Assembly: GCF_000240165.1 (NCBI RefSeq)
Contig: NC_017586.1
Location: 1,984,001-2,048,000, forward strand
From: Streptantibioticus cattleyicolor NRRL 8057 = DSM 46488
GTDB taxonomy: Bacteria; Actinomycetota; Actinomycetes; Streptomycetales; Streptomycetaceae
DNA: 64,000 nt
Direction of reading: 5' to 3'
The notes below the pieces were generated by a model, which ran no database searches, was not told where the DNA came from, and saw nothing but the letters and a program-made list of their open reading frames with translations. The first letter of the stretch is position 1. Each line of letters opens with the position of its first letter. Shown here one piece after another: positions 1 through 8,351 of this stretch. Made by a program: the position numbers and the translations under genes.

Positions 1-81
1 CCCCGACGAAGAGTGCAAGCGAACGATCGCCACCGGCCGGGCGGCCCGGGGGCCGACGGCAGAGACGGAGAAGACGGCCCG

Positions 82-1068
82 ATGTCCAGCCCCCGCCCGT
101 CGCCCCCCACCACCCCCGGCCGTCCCCGGCCGCGTGACGACCGGCCGGTCCACGGTTCCGGGCCCTCGGCGGACGTCTCCCCCGCACGGCGCCGGCCGGC
201 TCCGCGCTGGTGGGCCGAGCTGCCGCTGATCGCCCTGGTCTACGCCGCGTACTCGGGCGGACGACTGCTGGTGGCCGGCGGGACCGGCTCCGCGGTGGCG
301 CACGGCGAGGCGATCGTCCGCCTCGAACACACCTTGCGGATCTCCCCCGAGCACGCGCTCAACCAGCTCTTCACCCACCAGGCGTGGCTCGGGGTGCCGG
401 CCTGCTTCGCCTACGCCACGCTGCACTACGTGATCACCCCGGCGGTGCTGGTGTGGCTGTGGCGGCGGCACAGCGGCAGCTACCTGTACATGCGCACCTG
501 GCTGATGATCTCCACGCTGCTGGGGCTGATCGGCTTCTCGCTGCTGCCCACCGCGCCGCCGCGCCTGCTGCCGGCCGCCGCCGGTTTCCAGGACACCATG
601 GCGCACTTCTCCCACCTGGGCTGGTGGGGCGCGGACGCCAGCGCGCCGCAGGGCCTGGGCGGGATGACCAACCAGTACGCCGCCATGCCCAGCCTGCACG
701 TGGGGTGGGCGCTGTGGTGCGGGGTGATGCTGTGGCGGTACGCCGAAAACCGCGTGCTGCGGGTGGCCGGGCTGGCGTACCCGGTGGCGATCACCTTCGT
801 GGTGCTGGGCACCGCCAACCACTACCTCCTCGACGCGGTGGCCGGGGTCGCCGTGATGATCGTCGGCCTGCTGCTGACGCGCCCGGCACGCCATCTCACC
901 GCCCGCGTACGCTCCCGGTTCGCCCGCCGCGCCGCCCCCGCCGCCGTCCCGGCCCCGCCCGCCCTCGTGCCGGCCCCCCGCCCGGCGCCCGGACCGGCGG
1001 ACCCGCCGGTGGCGGCCACCCCCGCCGCCGTCGCGGGCCCGGCCCCGGCGAGCCCGGCGGGACGCTGA
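82..1068 (+). CDS. PAP2-superfamily integral membrane protein (inositolphosphotransferase/phosphatase type)
   Basis: A membrane enzyme of the PAP2/AUR1-like superfamily, which acts on lipid phosphates or phosphoinositol lipids; the substrate cannot be told from sequence. Residues 1-45 are a Pro/Arg-rich cytoplasmic tail, followed by about six hydrophobic segments. The family motifs are visible: PSLHVGW at 203-209 and ANHYLLDAVAG from 245, each supplying an active-site His, with the Asp following the second. The last 60 residues are a low-complexity Ala/Pro tail. I chose ATG 82 because a GGAG stands 11 bases upstream; an in-frame GTG at 13 would add 23 Gly/Arg-rich residues. The next gene begins 61 bases after the stop on the same strand but shows no functional link. 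Confidence 0.8.
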   Translation: MSSPRPSPPTTPGRPRPRDDRPVHGSGPSADVSPARRRPAPRWWAELPLIALVYAAYSGGRLLVAGGTGSAVAHGEAIVRLEHTLRISPEHALNQLFTHQAWLGVPACFAYATLHYVITPAVLVWLWRRHSGSYLYMRTWLMISTLLGLIGFSLLPTAPPRLLPAAAGFQDTMAHFSHLGWWGADASAPQGLGGMTNQYAAMPSLHVGWALWCGVMLWRYAENRVLRVAGLAYPVAITFVVLGTANHYLLDAVAGVAVMIVGLLLTRPARHLTARVRSRFARRAAPAAVPAPPALVPAPRPAPGPADPPVAATPAAVAGPAPASPAGR

Positions 1069-1129
1069 GGCCGGCGGCGTCCGGGGCCCGGCGGCCCGCT
1101 CCGTCCGCCCCGGATGCCACACTGCCCGG

Positions 1130-2248
1130 GTGAGCGATGACAGCAACCGGGCCGGGTCGGTGGGGGCGCGTCTTGCCGAGGTGCGGGGGAACGGGGTGGC
1201 GCCGAAGGCGCTGGACGCCCGGGGGATCGCGGCGCTGGCCGCCAACCCGGGGTGCGGGCGGCGGGCGCTGGTGGACACCGCGGGGGTGGACAAGGCCGCG
1301 CTGGCCCGGGCGCTGGGGAGCCCGGCCTCCTTCGGGCAGTCGCGGTTCGCCTTCGGCCGCGGGCACGCCTTCGAGGCCGGGGTGAAGGCGGACGGCTGCC
1401 GGGAACTGCTGCGGCTGCTGGGCGAACGCCTCGGCGCCCCGGAGACCGGCCCGGACGGCGTCCGCCTCCCCGACCTCGCCGCCCCCGGCCCCGCCGGACG
1501 CGCCGAACGCACCCGGCTGGCGCTGCGCGAGGCCACCGAGGCGGCCGGGGCCGACGGCAGTTGGAGCGTGCTCGACCACCCGCTGCTCCCGCTGGACGTG
1601 GCCGGCGCGACCGCCTACGTCGAGCCCGACGCGGTCGTGGTCGCCCCGGACGGGCGCTGGACGGTGGTCGAGATCAAGTCGTTCCCGATCCTGGACGGCA
1701 CCGCGGACCCGGCGAAGGTCGGCGCGGCGGCCCGCCAGGCCGCGGTCTACGTCGCCGCCCTGGAACGCCTGGACGCCGCCGCACCGCGCACCGATGCGCT
1801 GCTGGTCTGCCCCAAGGACTTCTCCAACCTGCCCACCGCCGAACTGGTCGACGTCCGCAGGCAGCTCGCGGTGACCCGGCGCCAGCTCGCCCGGATGACC
1901 CGCATCGAGGATATAACCGCCCGCCTGCCGCGCGGCGCCACGCTCGACGTGCGGCTGCCCGCGCCCCGGCTGGCGGCGGCGCTGGACGCGGTACCCGCCG
2001 CGTACGCCCCGGAGTGCCTGGCCTCGTGCGAGCTGGCCTTCCACTGCCGCGCCCAGGCCCGTTCCGCCGGCTCGGTGACCGTCCTCGGCCGCTCGGTACG
2101 CGGCGAACTCGGCTCGATCGAGACCGTCCCCGACCTGCTCGCCGCCGCCCACGGCCGACACGGCGACCCCGCCGACCCCGCGGTCGCGGCGCTGCGCCGG
2201 GCGGCGGAGCTGCGGGCGCTGGCGCTCGGCGAGGAGGGGCCGGCATGA
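1130..2248 (+). CDS. PD-(D/E)XK nuclease with Cas4/AddB-like iron-sulfur cysteines
   Basis: Probable DNA nuclease. The RecB-type core is seen as a GRGHAFE segment near residue 77, Asp167 in VEPDAVVV, the E-x-K pair Glu181/Lys183 in VVEIKSF, and Gln203/Tyr207 in RQAAVYV. One Cys lies upstream of the core (Cys42, NPGCGRR) and three downstream (Cys296, Cys300, Cys306), the spacing that holds a 4Fe-4S cluster in Cas4, AddB and Dna2. That is family knowledge applied to this sequence, not shown here. The gene overlaps the next by four bases (ATGA), so the two are probably translationally coupled, and a helicase gene follows. The start is GTG; there is no strong ribosome site, but a CACACT hexamer 7 bases upstream fits a leaderless transcript. 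Role in DNA repair or phage defence is inference. Confidence 0.72.
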   Translation: MSDDSNRAGSVGARLAEVRGNGVAPKALDARGIAALAANPGCGRRALVDTAGVDKAALARALGSPASFGQSRFAFGRGHAFEAGVKADGCRELLRLLGERLGAPETGPDGVRLPDLAAPGPAGRAERTRLALREATEAAGADGSWSVLDHPLLPLDVAGATAYVEPDAVVVAPDGRWTVVEIKSFPILDGTADPAKVGAAARQAAVYVAALERLDAAAPRTDALLVCPKDFSNLPTAELVDVRRQLAVTRRQLARMTRIEDITARLPRGATLDVRLPAPRLAAALDAVPAAYAPECLASCELAFHCRAQARSAGSVTVLGRSVRGELGSIETVPDLLAAAHGRHGDPADPAVAALRRAAELRALALGEEGPA

Positions 2249-3804
2249 CGCTCTTCACCACCCTGGCCCGGGCGCAGGCCGTCGCGGCCGGGCGGGCCCA
2301 GCCGGTGGCGACGGTGCGCCACCGGCACCTGTCGGAGCGGCCGATGGTCTTCGTGCCGTTGACGACCGCGGGCGAGGTGGGGGCGCCGCTGGGGGCGATG
2401 GTGGGCACCGACCGCGACGACCCGGCGCTGCTGGTGGTACCCCAGCCGCGCGACCGTACCCTGCGCTTCGCCTTCCTCGCCGACCTGGCCGCGCACCTCC
2501 TGCCCCACCTGTCCGGCTACGAGGACGTGGTGGAGCACGAACCGGGCAAGGAGACCGACCCGGCGACCGGCCGCAAGGTCACCGTGGAGCGCCAACTGTG
2601 CGCCGACGCGCCGCAGTTGATCGTGGCCAACCCGGCCGTGGTGGAGTACGTGCGGCTGCTGGGGCGTTCGACGCGGTTCCGCCGCACCGCCGAGGAGGAC
2701 CCGGCCGCGCCCCATCCGGTGCCGTCCCGGGTGCCGCTGCTGGGGCGGTGGCTGACGCACTACGGGGAACGGGCCCGTACCCCCGGCAGCGCGCTGCTGG
2801 TGACGATGACGCAGTTGCTGGCCCGGCACTGGGCCACCGGGCAGAGCGCGGCCGAGGACCAGCACCTGGGCGCCCTGCTGGCCTGGATCGACCCGCCGGA
2901 CGGACTCGACGGGGCGACCGCGGCGCGGCGCGCGGAGAGCGCCCGGGGCGCCGACGGCCTGCTGCTCACCCCGCCCGCCGGTCCGGCCACCGACCCGGTC
3001 TTCGACAACGTCGCGCTCGCCCCGGCGATGGCCCGGTACGACGCCGCGCGGGAGTCCGGGGGCGACCCGGGCCCCGCCGAGCGGGAGATCCGCGACCTGC
3101 TCGCCGGTCAGCTGCGGCCCACCTGGGACGCCGTCTGGCACGGCGTGGACCTGCTGCGGACGCTGCCGGAGGCGGCGCACGCGGCCGAGCGGTGGAAGGG
3201 CGACCGCTGGTCGTTCACCGGCCACCGGGACCGGGTGCGGGCCGGCGAGCCGCCGCAGCCCCGGCTGGACGACGCGGTCACCGCGGCCCGCAAACTGGCC
3301 GGCCGGGAGACCGCCCAGGCCCGGCTGGACGCCCAGGAGGCGCTGGACGATCCGCTGGTGATGGCGGAGCGGCGGCTGGCCGGGGAGGCGTTCGCGGGCC
3401 GGGTGACCGCGGTGGAGATGGCGTACTCCGAGGGGCGGGTGGCCCGGCCGCGTCCGCTGGTGACGGTGGAGGTGGCCGACCGGCCGCTGCTGGCGGAGGG
3501 GGCCAAGGTCTACCGGGCGCTGCCGGACGGCCGGACCCAGGAGGCGGAGTTCACCGGCGGTACGGCCCCCGGCGCGCTGACGCTGCGGTTGCTGGGCGGC
3601 ATGGGCCGCGGCAAGGTGCCGGACGCCGGTACGGTGCCCGTGGTGGGCGACCAGGTGTGCTGGACGCTCTTCGAGCACGCCCCGCGCGGCGGCCCGGAGC
3701 TGCCGGACGCGGAGGCCACCCCGTGGACGCACGGCGGCCCGTCCGGCCCCGGCGCGGCCACCCCGGAGCCGGCCGACGCCCCGACGGCGGACGACTTTCT
3801 GTGA
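2245..3804 (+). CDS. Conserved-looking protein of unknown family, middle gene of nuclease-helicase set
   Basis: A 519-residue soluble protein that I do not recognise. It has no signal peptide or membrane segment. It starts at ATG 2245 inside the stop of the nuclease gene (ATGA), so co-expression is strongly suggested. The N-terminal half is mixed alpha/beta with a short conserved-looking RHLSERPMVFVPL stretch; the centre (about residues 230-370) is helical and charged; residues about 385-480 contain alternating short hydrophobic strands ending in a Gly-rich GGMGRGKVPD turn and a VGDQVCWTLFE strand, suggesting a small beta-barrel. The last 40 residues are acidic and Pro-rich. No nuclease or ATPase motif is visible. 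It may be an adaptor or specificity subunit for its neighbours; this is inference from position only. Confidence 0.6.
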   Translation: MTLFTTLARAQAVAAGRAQPVATVRHRHLSERPMVFVPLTTAGEVGAPLGAMVGTDRDDPALLVVPQPRDRTLRFAFLADLAAHLLPHLSGYEDVVEHEPGKETDPATGRKVTVERQLCADAPQLIVANPAVVEYVRLLGRSTRFRRTAEEDPAAPHPVPSRVPLLGRWLTHYGERARTPGSALLVTMTQLLARHWATGQSAAEDQHLGALLAWIDPPDGLDGATAARRAESARGADGLLLTPPAGPATDPVFDNVALAPAMARYDAARESGGDPGPAEREIRDLLAGQLRPTWDAVWHGVDLLRTLPEAAHAAERWKGDRWSFTGHRDRVRAGEPPQPRLDDAVTAARKLAGRETAQARLDAQEALDDPLVMAERRLAGEAFAGRVTAVEMAYSEGRVARPRPLVTVEVADRPLLAEGAKVYRALPDGRTQEAEFTGGTAPGALTLRLLGGMGRGKVPDAGTVPVVGDQVCWTLFEHAPRGGPELPDAEATPWTHGGPSGPGAATPEPADAPTADDFL

Positions 3805-3810
3805 TCACAA
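3801..3810. promoter_or_regulatory. 10-bp perfect palindrome at end of middle operon gene
   Basis: TGTGATCACA spans the stop codon of the unknown protein, 141 bases before the helicase start. It could be a short operator for an internal promoter in the 147-base gap, or chance. The rest of the gap (3811-3951) holds no clear promoter and no strong terminator. Confidence 0.2.
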
Positions 3811-3951
3811 CGGACTTTTCATGACCAACTCCGGCCGCCGTCGGCCCAGTTGTCGCCGAGCGGGGACTACCTGGGCCGTCGGCCGGGGAAACATTCCGCT
3901 GGGCCGCCACCAGGCGGCCCGGTCCGCGACCAGTGAGCGAGGACGAGGGCG

Positions 3952-5319
3952 TTGAACGGTGACGGGACCGCGCGGGCCGGCGTGGCGGCGCCGGGGGACG
4001 GCGATCCCGCGGCGGCGGCCGGGGCGGCCACCGAGGCGATCCTGCGGGACGTGCGGTCCGGCACCCACCGCGGCGTGGTGGTCGACTCACCGCCCGGCGC
4101 CGGCAAGTCGACGCTGGTGGTGCGGGCCGCCACCGAACTGGCCGGGGCCGGCGAGCAGGTGATGATCGTCGCGCAGACCAACGCCCAGGTCGACGACCTC
4201 GCCGACCGGCTGGCCACCGCCGCCCCCGAGGTCACCGTCGGCCGGCTGCACGGCAGCGACTCGCCGCCCGACCCGGCGCTCGCCCGCCACCCCTCGGTGG
4301 CCGTCTCGGCCAAGCCGGCCGATCTGCGCGACCGCCAGGTGGTGATCGCCACCGCCGCCAAGTGGGGCTACGTCAAGGACGTCGAGCCGTGGCGGCAGGC
4401 GATCGTGGACGAGGCGTACCAGATGCGTTCGGACGCGCTGCTGCGGGTCGCCGGCCTCTTCGAGCGGGCGCTCTTCGTCGGCGACCCCGGCCAGCTCGAC
4501 CCGTTCAGCGTGGTCGGCGCCGACCAGTGGGCCGGGCTGGCCTACGACCCGTCGGCCAGCGCGGTGGTCACGCTGCTGGCGCACAACCCCGGGCTGCCGC
4601 AGCACCGGCTGCCGGTCTCCTGGCGGCTGCCGGCCACCGCCGCGCCGCTGGTGTCGGGGGCGTTCTACCCGTACACGCCGTTCCGCAGCGGCACCGGCCA
4701 CGGTGACCGGCGGCTGGCCTTCGCGGTGGCCTCGGACGGCGACGGGCCGGACCGGGTGCTGGACGAGGCGGCGGCCGGCGGCTGGGGGCTGCTGGAGCTG
4801 CCGGCCCGGCGCACCCCGCGTACCGACCCGGAGGCGGTGGCGGCGGTGGCCACGGTGGTGCGGCGGCTGCTGGAACGCGGCGGGGTCACCGTCAGCGAAC
4901 GGTCGCCGGAGCCGGTACCGCTGACCGCCGACCGGATCGCGGTCGGCACCGCCCACCGCGACCAGGCGGCGGCCGTGCGCGCCGCGCTCGCCGCGCGCGG
5001 CGTCACCGGGGTCGCCGTGGACACCGCCAACCGCCTCCAGGGCCGCGAGTTCGACGTCACCGTGGTGCTCCACCCGCTCTCCGGCCGCCCCGACGCCACC
5101 GAGTTCCACCTGGAGACCGGCCGCCTGTGCGTGCTCGCCTCCCGCCACCGCCACGCCTGTATCGTCGTCTGCCGCGCCGGCGTCGCCGAACTCCTCGACG
5201 AGCACCCGTCCACCGAACCCGTCAGCCTCGGCGTCACCGTCAAATTCCCCGATGGCTGGGAGGCCAACCACGCCGTCCTCGCCCACCTCGCCGAACACCG
5301 CGTGACGTGGCGCCCATGA
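3952..5319 (+). CDS. SF1B (Upf1/Dna2-like) helicase ATPase
   Basis: Probable DNA or RNA helicase. All core motifs are present in order: Walker A DSPPGAGKST (P-loop Lys52), motif Ia QTNAQVDDL at 75-83, Walker B IVDEAYQM (Asp153/Glu154), motif III VGDPGQLDPF at 176-185, motif IV around SWRLPATAAPLV at 223, motif V RLQGREFDV at 361-369, and a motif VI-like LASRHRHA at 395-402. The DEAY/RLQGxE pattern is that of the Upf1/Dna2 group rather than UvrD. At 455 residues it is a bare helicase core with no accessory domain. The start is TTG with GAGGACGAGGG upstream; an in-frame GTG at 3982 is an alternative. Together with the nuclease two genes upstream it would make a split Dna2-like or AddAB-like pair, which is inference. 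Confidence 0.82.
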   Translation: MNGDGTARAGVAAPGDGDPAAAAGAATEAILRDVRSGTHRGVVVDSPPGAGKSTLVVRAATELAGAGEQVMIVAQTNAQVDDLADRLATAAPEVTVGRLHGSDSPPDPALARHPSVAVSAKPADLRDRQVVIATAAKWGYVKDVEPWRQAIVDEAYQMRSDALLRVAGLFERALFVGDPGQLDPFSVVGADQWAGLAYDPSASAVVTLLAHNPGLPQHRLPVSWRLPATAAPLVSGAFYPYTPFRSGTGHGDRRLAFAVASDGDGPDRVLDEAAAGGWGLLELPARRTPRTDPEAVAAVATVVRRLLERGGVTVSERSPEPVPLTADRIAVGTAHRDQAAAVRAALAARGVTGVAVDTANRLQGREFDVTVVLHPLSGRPDATEFHLETGRLCVLASRHRHACIVVCRAGVAELLDEHPSTEPVSLGVTVKFPDGWEANHAVLAHLAEHRVTWRP

Positions 5320-5459
5320 CCGGCGCCCCCGTACGCCGCGGTGGGCGGTCACCTCTCGCGGCCCCGCGCGGAACGGTTACGGCCCTGGCACTTCGGGCTT
5401 CGCCCGGGGATGGGGCGTGCGGGACAATGGATGGCGGTCCACGAACTGGAGGGATGTAG

Positions 5460-5828
5460 ATGTCCGAGCCGCAGCCGGCTCATCGCGCGTCGGACGGTGC
5501 CCGGTACCGGCCGCGGCGGCCCGCGTCGCTGATCTTCGAACCGCCGGCCCCCGGAGCCGACCCGGAGCACTTCTTCGACCTGGAGTCGATGGACGATCCG
5601 CAGCTGCTGCTGGACCGTTCGACCGAGCTGGCGCTGGCCTTCCGGGCGGCGGCCGACCGGGCCACCGAGTACCAGGCGATGGCGGCGGCGCAGCTGGCCG
5701 ACCCGGGACGGTTCGACCGGCTCACCCTCGGCGCGATCGCCGAGCGGGCCAACTGGTCGGAGGACTACGCCAAGAAGATGGTGGAGTTCGGCGCCGAACT
5801 GCTGCGGCAGGAGCCGCGGCGCGACTGA
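5460..5828 (+). CDS. Conserved hypothetical protein, 122 aa
   Basis: A small soluble protein with no domain I can name. After a basic, Pro-rich N-terminus (1-25) it has an acidic stretch ending in FFDLESMDDPQLLLDRSTEL and then two or three amphipathic helices. The segment LTLGAIAERANWSEDYAKKMVEFGAELL resembles a helix-turn-helix in outline, but too weakly to call. The start is supported by GGAGGG six bases before ATG 5460. It follows the helicase by 140 bases on the same strand; whether it is part of the same transcript is unclear. Confidence 0.6.
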   Translation: MSEPQPAHRASDGARYRPRRPASLIFEPPAPGADPEHFFDLESMDDPQLLLDRSTELALAFRAAADRATEYQAMAAAQLADPGRFDRLTLGAIAERANWSEDYAKKMVEFGAELLRQEPRRD

Positions 5829-5985
5829 GCCGGCCACCACGGGGACCGGAGGGATCCGGCCACCCCGCACGTGCAGATGCACCGGCATCACGTGCCACCG
5901 GCATATTAGCGGGCAAGGGCCGATGTGTCCCGAATTCCCGCCATCCACCGGTCCGGCACCCCGCGCGCCGCTAGATCTGTCCGTC

Positions 5986-6630
5986 ATGAGCGAACGGTTC
6001 TGGGAGACAGGCGACGGCGGCGGGATGCCGGGCACGGCCCGGCGGGGCGGACACGGCGGCCGGGAGGACCACGGCCTGCCCGGCGCCGTGACGCCGGACA
6101 CCGCGGCCCGCCCCGACCCCTTCGCGCACACCGCCCACGTCACCCCGGACGGCGCCGACTGGCTCGCCTCGGCCAGCGCCTTCCCGCGCAGCGTCCAGGC
6201 GCTGTGGTCGGCCCGCCCGGCGCGGGCGAGCGTGCTGCCCTGCGGCACCGTCTTCGACGTGGCCAACCTCCCGGCGCTCTTCGGCCGCCAGGTGCTCGAC
6301 CAGTTGTGGACGGCCGGGCCGGGGTGCGGGCCGGTGTCCGTGCACCGCGGGCGGCTGCTGCTGTTCGCCGCCCCCGGCACCGCCGACCGGCTGCCGTCGC
6401 TGCTGGCCTGGGAGGAGTGGGGCGCCGCGGTGCCGCCGCTGCTGTGCCACGGCCGCGGGGACGTGGTGACCATCCCGCCGCTGGTGCCGGACCCGGCGTG
6501 GGAGGAGTCCGCGGGGCCGGCCCGCTGGGTGGTGGCCCCGGACTCCCGGTACCCGTGGCTGCCCGGCCCCGACGTGCTGCTGTGGGCCGTCCTGCGGGCC
6601 GCCCGCCGGGCCCGCAGCCGCCCGGTCTGA
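5986..6630 (+). CDS. Short Prim-Pol-like domain protein
   Basis: A 214-residue protein resembling the N-terminal part of actinobacterial proteins annotated as bifunctional DNA primase/polymerase. Family-like segments are ARASVLPCGTVFDVANLP, RGRLLLFAAPG, GRGDVVTIPPLVP and RWVVAPDSRYPWLPG. The short Streptomyces forms often lack clear catalytic acidic residues, and no convincing DxD pair is visible here, so enzyme activity is doubtful. ATG 5986 is preferred over GTG 5923, which would add 21 residues of unlike composition. A tRNA gene follows after 62 bases. Confidence 0.6.
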   Translation: MSERFWETGDGGGMPGTARRGGHGGREDHGLPGAVTPDTAARPDPFAHTAHVTPDGADWLASASAFPRSVQALWSARPARASVLPCGTVFDVANLPALFGRQVLDQLWTAGPGCGPVSVHRGRLLLFAAPGTADRLPSLLAWEEWGAAVPPLLCHGRGDVVTIPPLVPDPAWEESAGPARWVVAPDSRYPWLPGPDVLLWAVLRAARRARSRPV

Positions 6631-6648
6631 CCTCGGACGTCGCCGATT

Positions 6649-6677
6649 TTCACTCTCCCGGACCAGGATGCTAGGGT
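6649..6677 (+). promoter_or_regulatory. Promoter of first tRNA-Lys gene
   Basis: TTCACT (6649-6654) and TAGGGT (6672-6677) are separated by 17 bases and lie 15 bases before the tRNA, fitting a vegetative sigma promoter. Confidence 0.5.
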
Positions 6678-6692
6678 CTTCAACGTCAACCG

Positions 6693-6765
<73 letters not shown>

Positions 6766-6775
6766 CCTGGTCACC

Positions 6776-6806
6776 GAAGCGTCCCTCCACCTCGGAGGGG
6801 CGCTTC
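6776..6806 (+). terminator. Terminator after first tRNA-Lys
   Basis: Inverted repeat with a 13-base-pair stem (GAAGCGTCCCTCC against GGAGGGGCGCTTC, one G-T pair) and a five-base loop, 10 bases beyond the tRNA. No T-run, as is common in high-GC genomes. Confidence 0.7.
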
Positions 6807-6945
6807 CGGCGTTCCGGGCCTCCGCGGCCGGACACGGTGCGGGACGTGGCGCGAATCACACCCGTCCCAGGCGTGATCAAGCCCTTCCGGGGGTACCGCG
6901 AGCGAACGGTTCATGTATGCTCGACTCGTCGACAACGACAGACAC

Positions 6946-7018
<73 letters not shown>

Positions 7019-7026
7019 CAGCTCAC

Positions 7027-7055
7027 CGGCCCGGGAACGCCACGTTCCCGGGCCG
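7027..7055 (+). terminator. Intrinsic terminator after second tRNA-Lys
   Basis: Perfect 13-base-pair stem (CGGCCCGGGAACG and its complement) with a CCA loop, followed by TGGTGTTTT. It also sits between the tRNA and the convergent protease gene ending at 7082. Confidence 0.8.
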
Positions 7056-7081
7056 TGGTGTTTTCCGGAACCCCCCGTTCC

Positions 7082-8344
7082 TCAGTGGTCCCGGGTGACC
7101 TCGACCCGCCAGCCGCCGTCGGCGTCGCGGGAGAGCACCCGCACCGTCAGCCCGGCGGCGCGGTCGGTGAAGCTCTCCCCGGTGCGGAACGGCGCGTCGT
7201 TGAGGGAGTTGAAGCTGGCGCTGCTGAAGTCGCAGGCGGAGCTGGCCGGATGGGCGTCGGCCACGGTGACCGGGCCGTTGCCGGATTCCACGTCGGTGCG
7301 GACCCGGTAGACCAGGACGCCCTCGGTGCACCCCTGGGCGTCGTTGCCGCGGGTGGTGCGGGCCTCCACCACGTAGGCGGCGCTGCGGCCGGAGGGGACG
7401 ACCACGGCCTTGGTGCCGCCGCCCTCCTCCAGCGGCGCGAGGCGGATCCGCCGGCTGCCGGGGCCGGTCAGGCAGGCCAGCTGGGCGTCGGCGAGCCAGC
7501 CCAGCCGCCACTTGTGCCAGGCGAACAGGTCGCCCTGGAGCCCCCAGTCCAGCGACATGGTGTCCCACTGCCCGGCCAGCGCGTCGGTGCGGCGGAAGTC
7601 GTCGACGGCGTAGAGGTCGGGCAGGCCGAGTATGTGGCCGTTCTCGTGGGCGAGGACGCGGAAGCCGGCCTGGTCGTGGCCGTAGATGACGGAGACCCGG
7701 TCCAGCCGGGCGCCGTCGGCGGAGGTGGCCGCGGTGGCGCCGGTCCAGGTGACGGAGAGCACGGTCTCGTCGGCCGGGGGGCCGGCGTTGGGGGTGGCGA
7801 TGACGTCCACCAGGTCGTAGCCGCGCAGCGGTATGTGCTGGGCGGCGGCGACCGCGGCCAGGTCGCGCATCATGGCCCGGTGGGTGTTCCAGCCGTAGCC
7901 GCGGGCTATCCCGTAGCCGCTGAACGGGCGGGGCATCCGCAGGTAGCGCAGCACCGGAACCGGCTGGTAGCGCAGCCTGCCGTAGGAGGCCCGGGCGTAC
8001 CAGCGGGAGACCGCCGGGAAGAACTCCTCGTACCGGGCGCGGGCGCTGCCGTGGGCCGGGGCGTCGGGGAAGTCGACGAAGAGCACCAGCGCCCGCAGCG
8101 TGCCGGTGGAGCGGGCGTACGCCGGGTTGGGGGCGGCCGGGAACCCCTCGGACATCTCGACGCCGGGGCGGGCCGGGAGCGCGCAGGGCCGGGAGGAGGG
8201 GGCGGCGGCCGGCGGGGCGGAGGAGGAGGCGCCGCCGAGCACCGCCGAGCCGCCGGAGGCCACCGAGAGCACGGCGGTTATCGCGGCGGCCTTCACCCCG
8301 CCGCGTCCGCCGCCCGCACCGGCCCTGCGGTGCCCGCGCCTCAT
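7082..8344 (-). CDS. Secreted M6-like zinc metalloprotease, paralogue A
   Basis: Likely an extracellular metalloprotease of the M6 (immune inhibitor A-like) group. Residues 1-45 form a basic, hydrophobic signal segment ending in an Ala/Ser-rich stretch. The zinc-binding HENGH is at 233-237 and is followed by the family's LPDLY at 241-245. A conserved-looking WDTMSLDWGLQGDLFAWHKW block comes after it, and SYGRLRY precedes it. It lies seven bases downstream of paralogue B on the same strand, so the two form a tandem operon. The two share the order of all these blocks but are clearly diverged. No C-terminal binding domain is present. Confidence 0.8.
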   Translation of the reverse strand: MRRGHRRAGAGGGRGGVKAAAITAVLSVASGGSAVLGGASSSAPPAAAPSSRPCALPARPGVEMSEGFPAAPNPAYARSTGTLRALVLFVDFPDAPAHGSARARYEEFFPAVSRWYARASYGRLRYQPVPVLRYLRMPRPFSGYGIARGYGWNTHRAMMRDLAAVAAAQHIPLRGYDLVDVIATPNAGPPADETVLSVTWTGATAATSADGARLDRVSVIYGHDQAGFRVLAHENGHILGLPDLYAVDDFRRTDALAGQWDTMSLDWGLQGDLFAWHKWRLGWLADAQLACLTGPGSRRIRLAPLEEGGGTKAVVVPSGRSAAYVVEARTTRGNDAQGCTEGVLVYRVRTDVESGNGPVTVADAHPASSACDFSSASFNSLNDAPFRTGESFTDRAAGLTVRVLSRDADGGWRVEVTRDH

Positions 8345-8351
8345 CGCCCGC

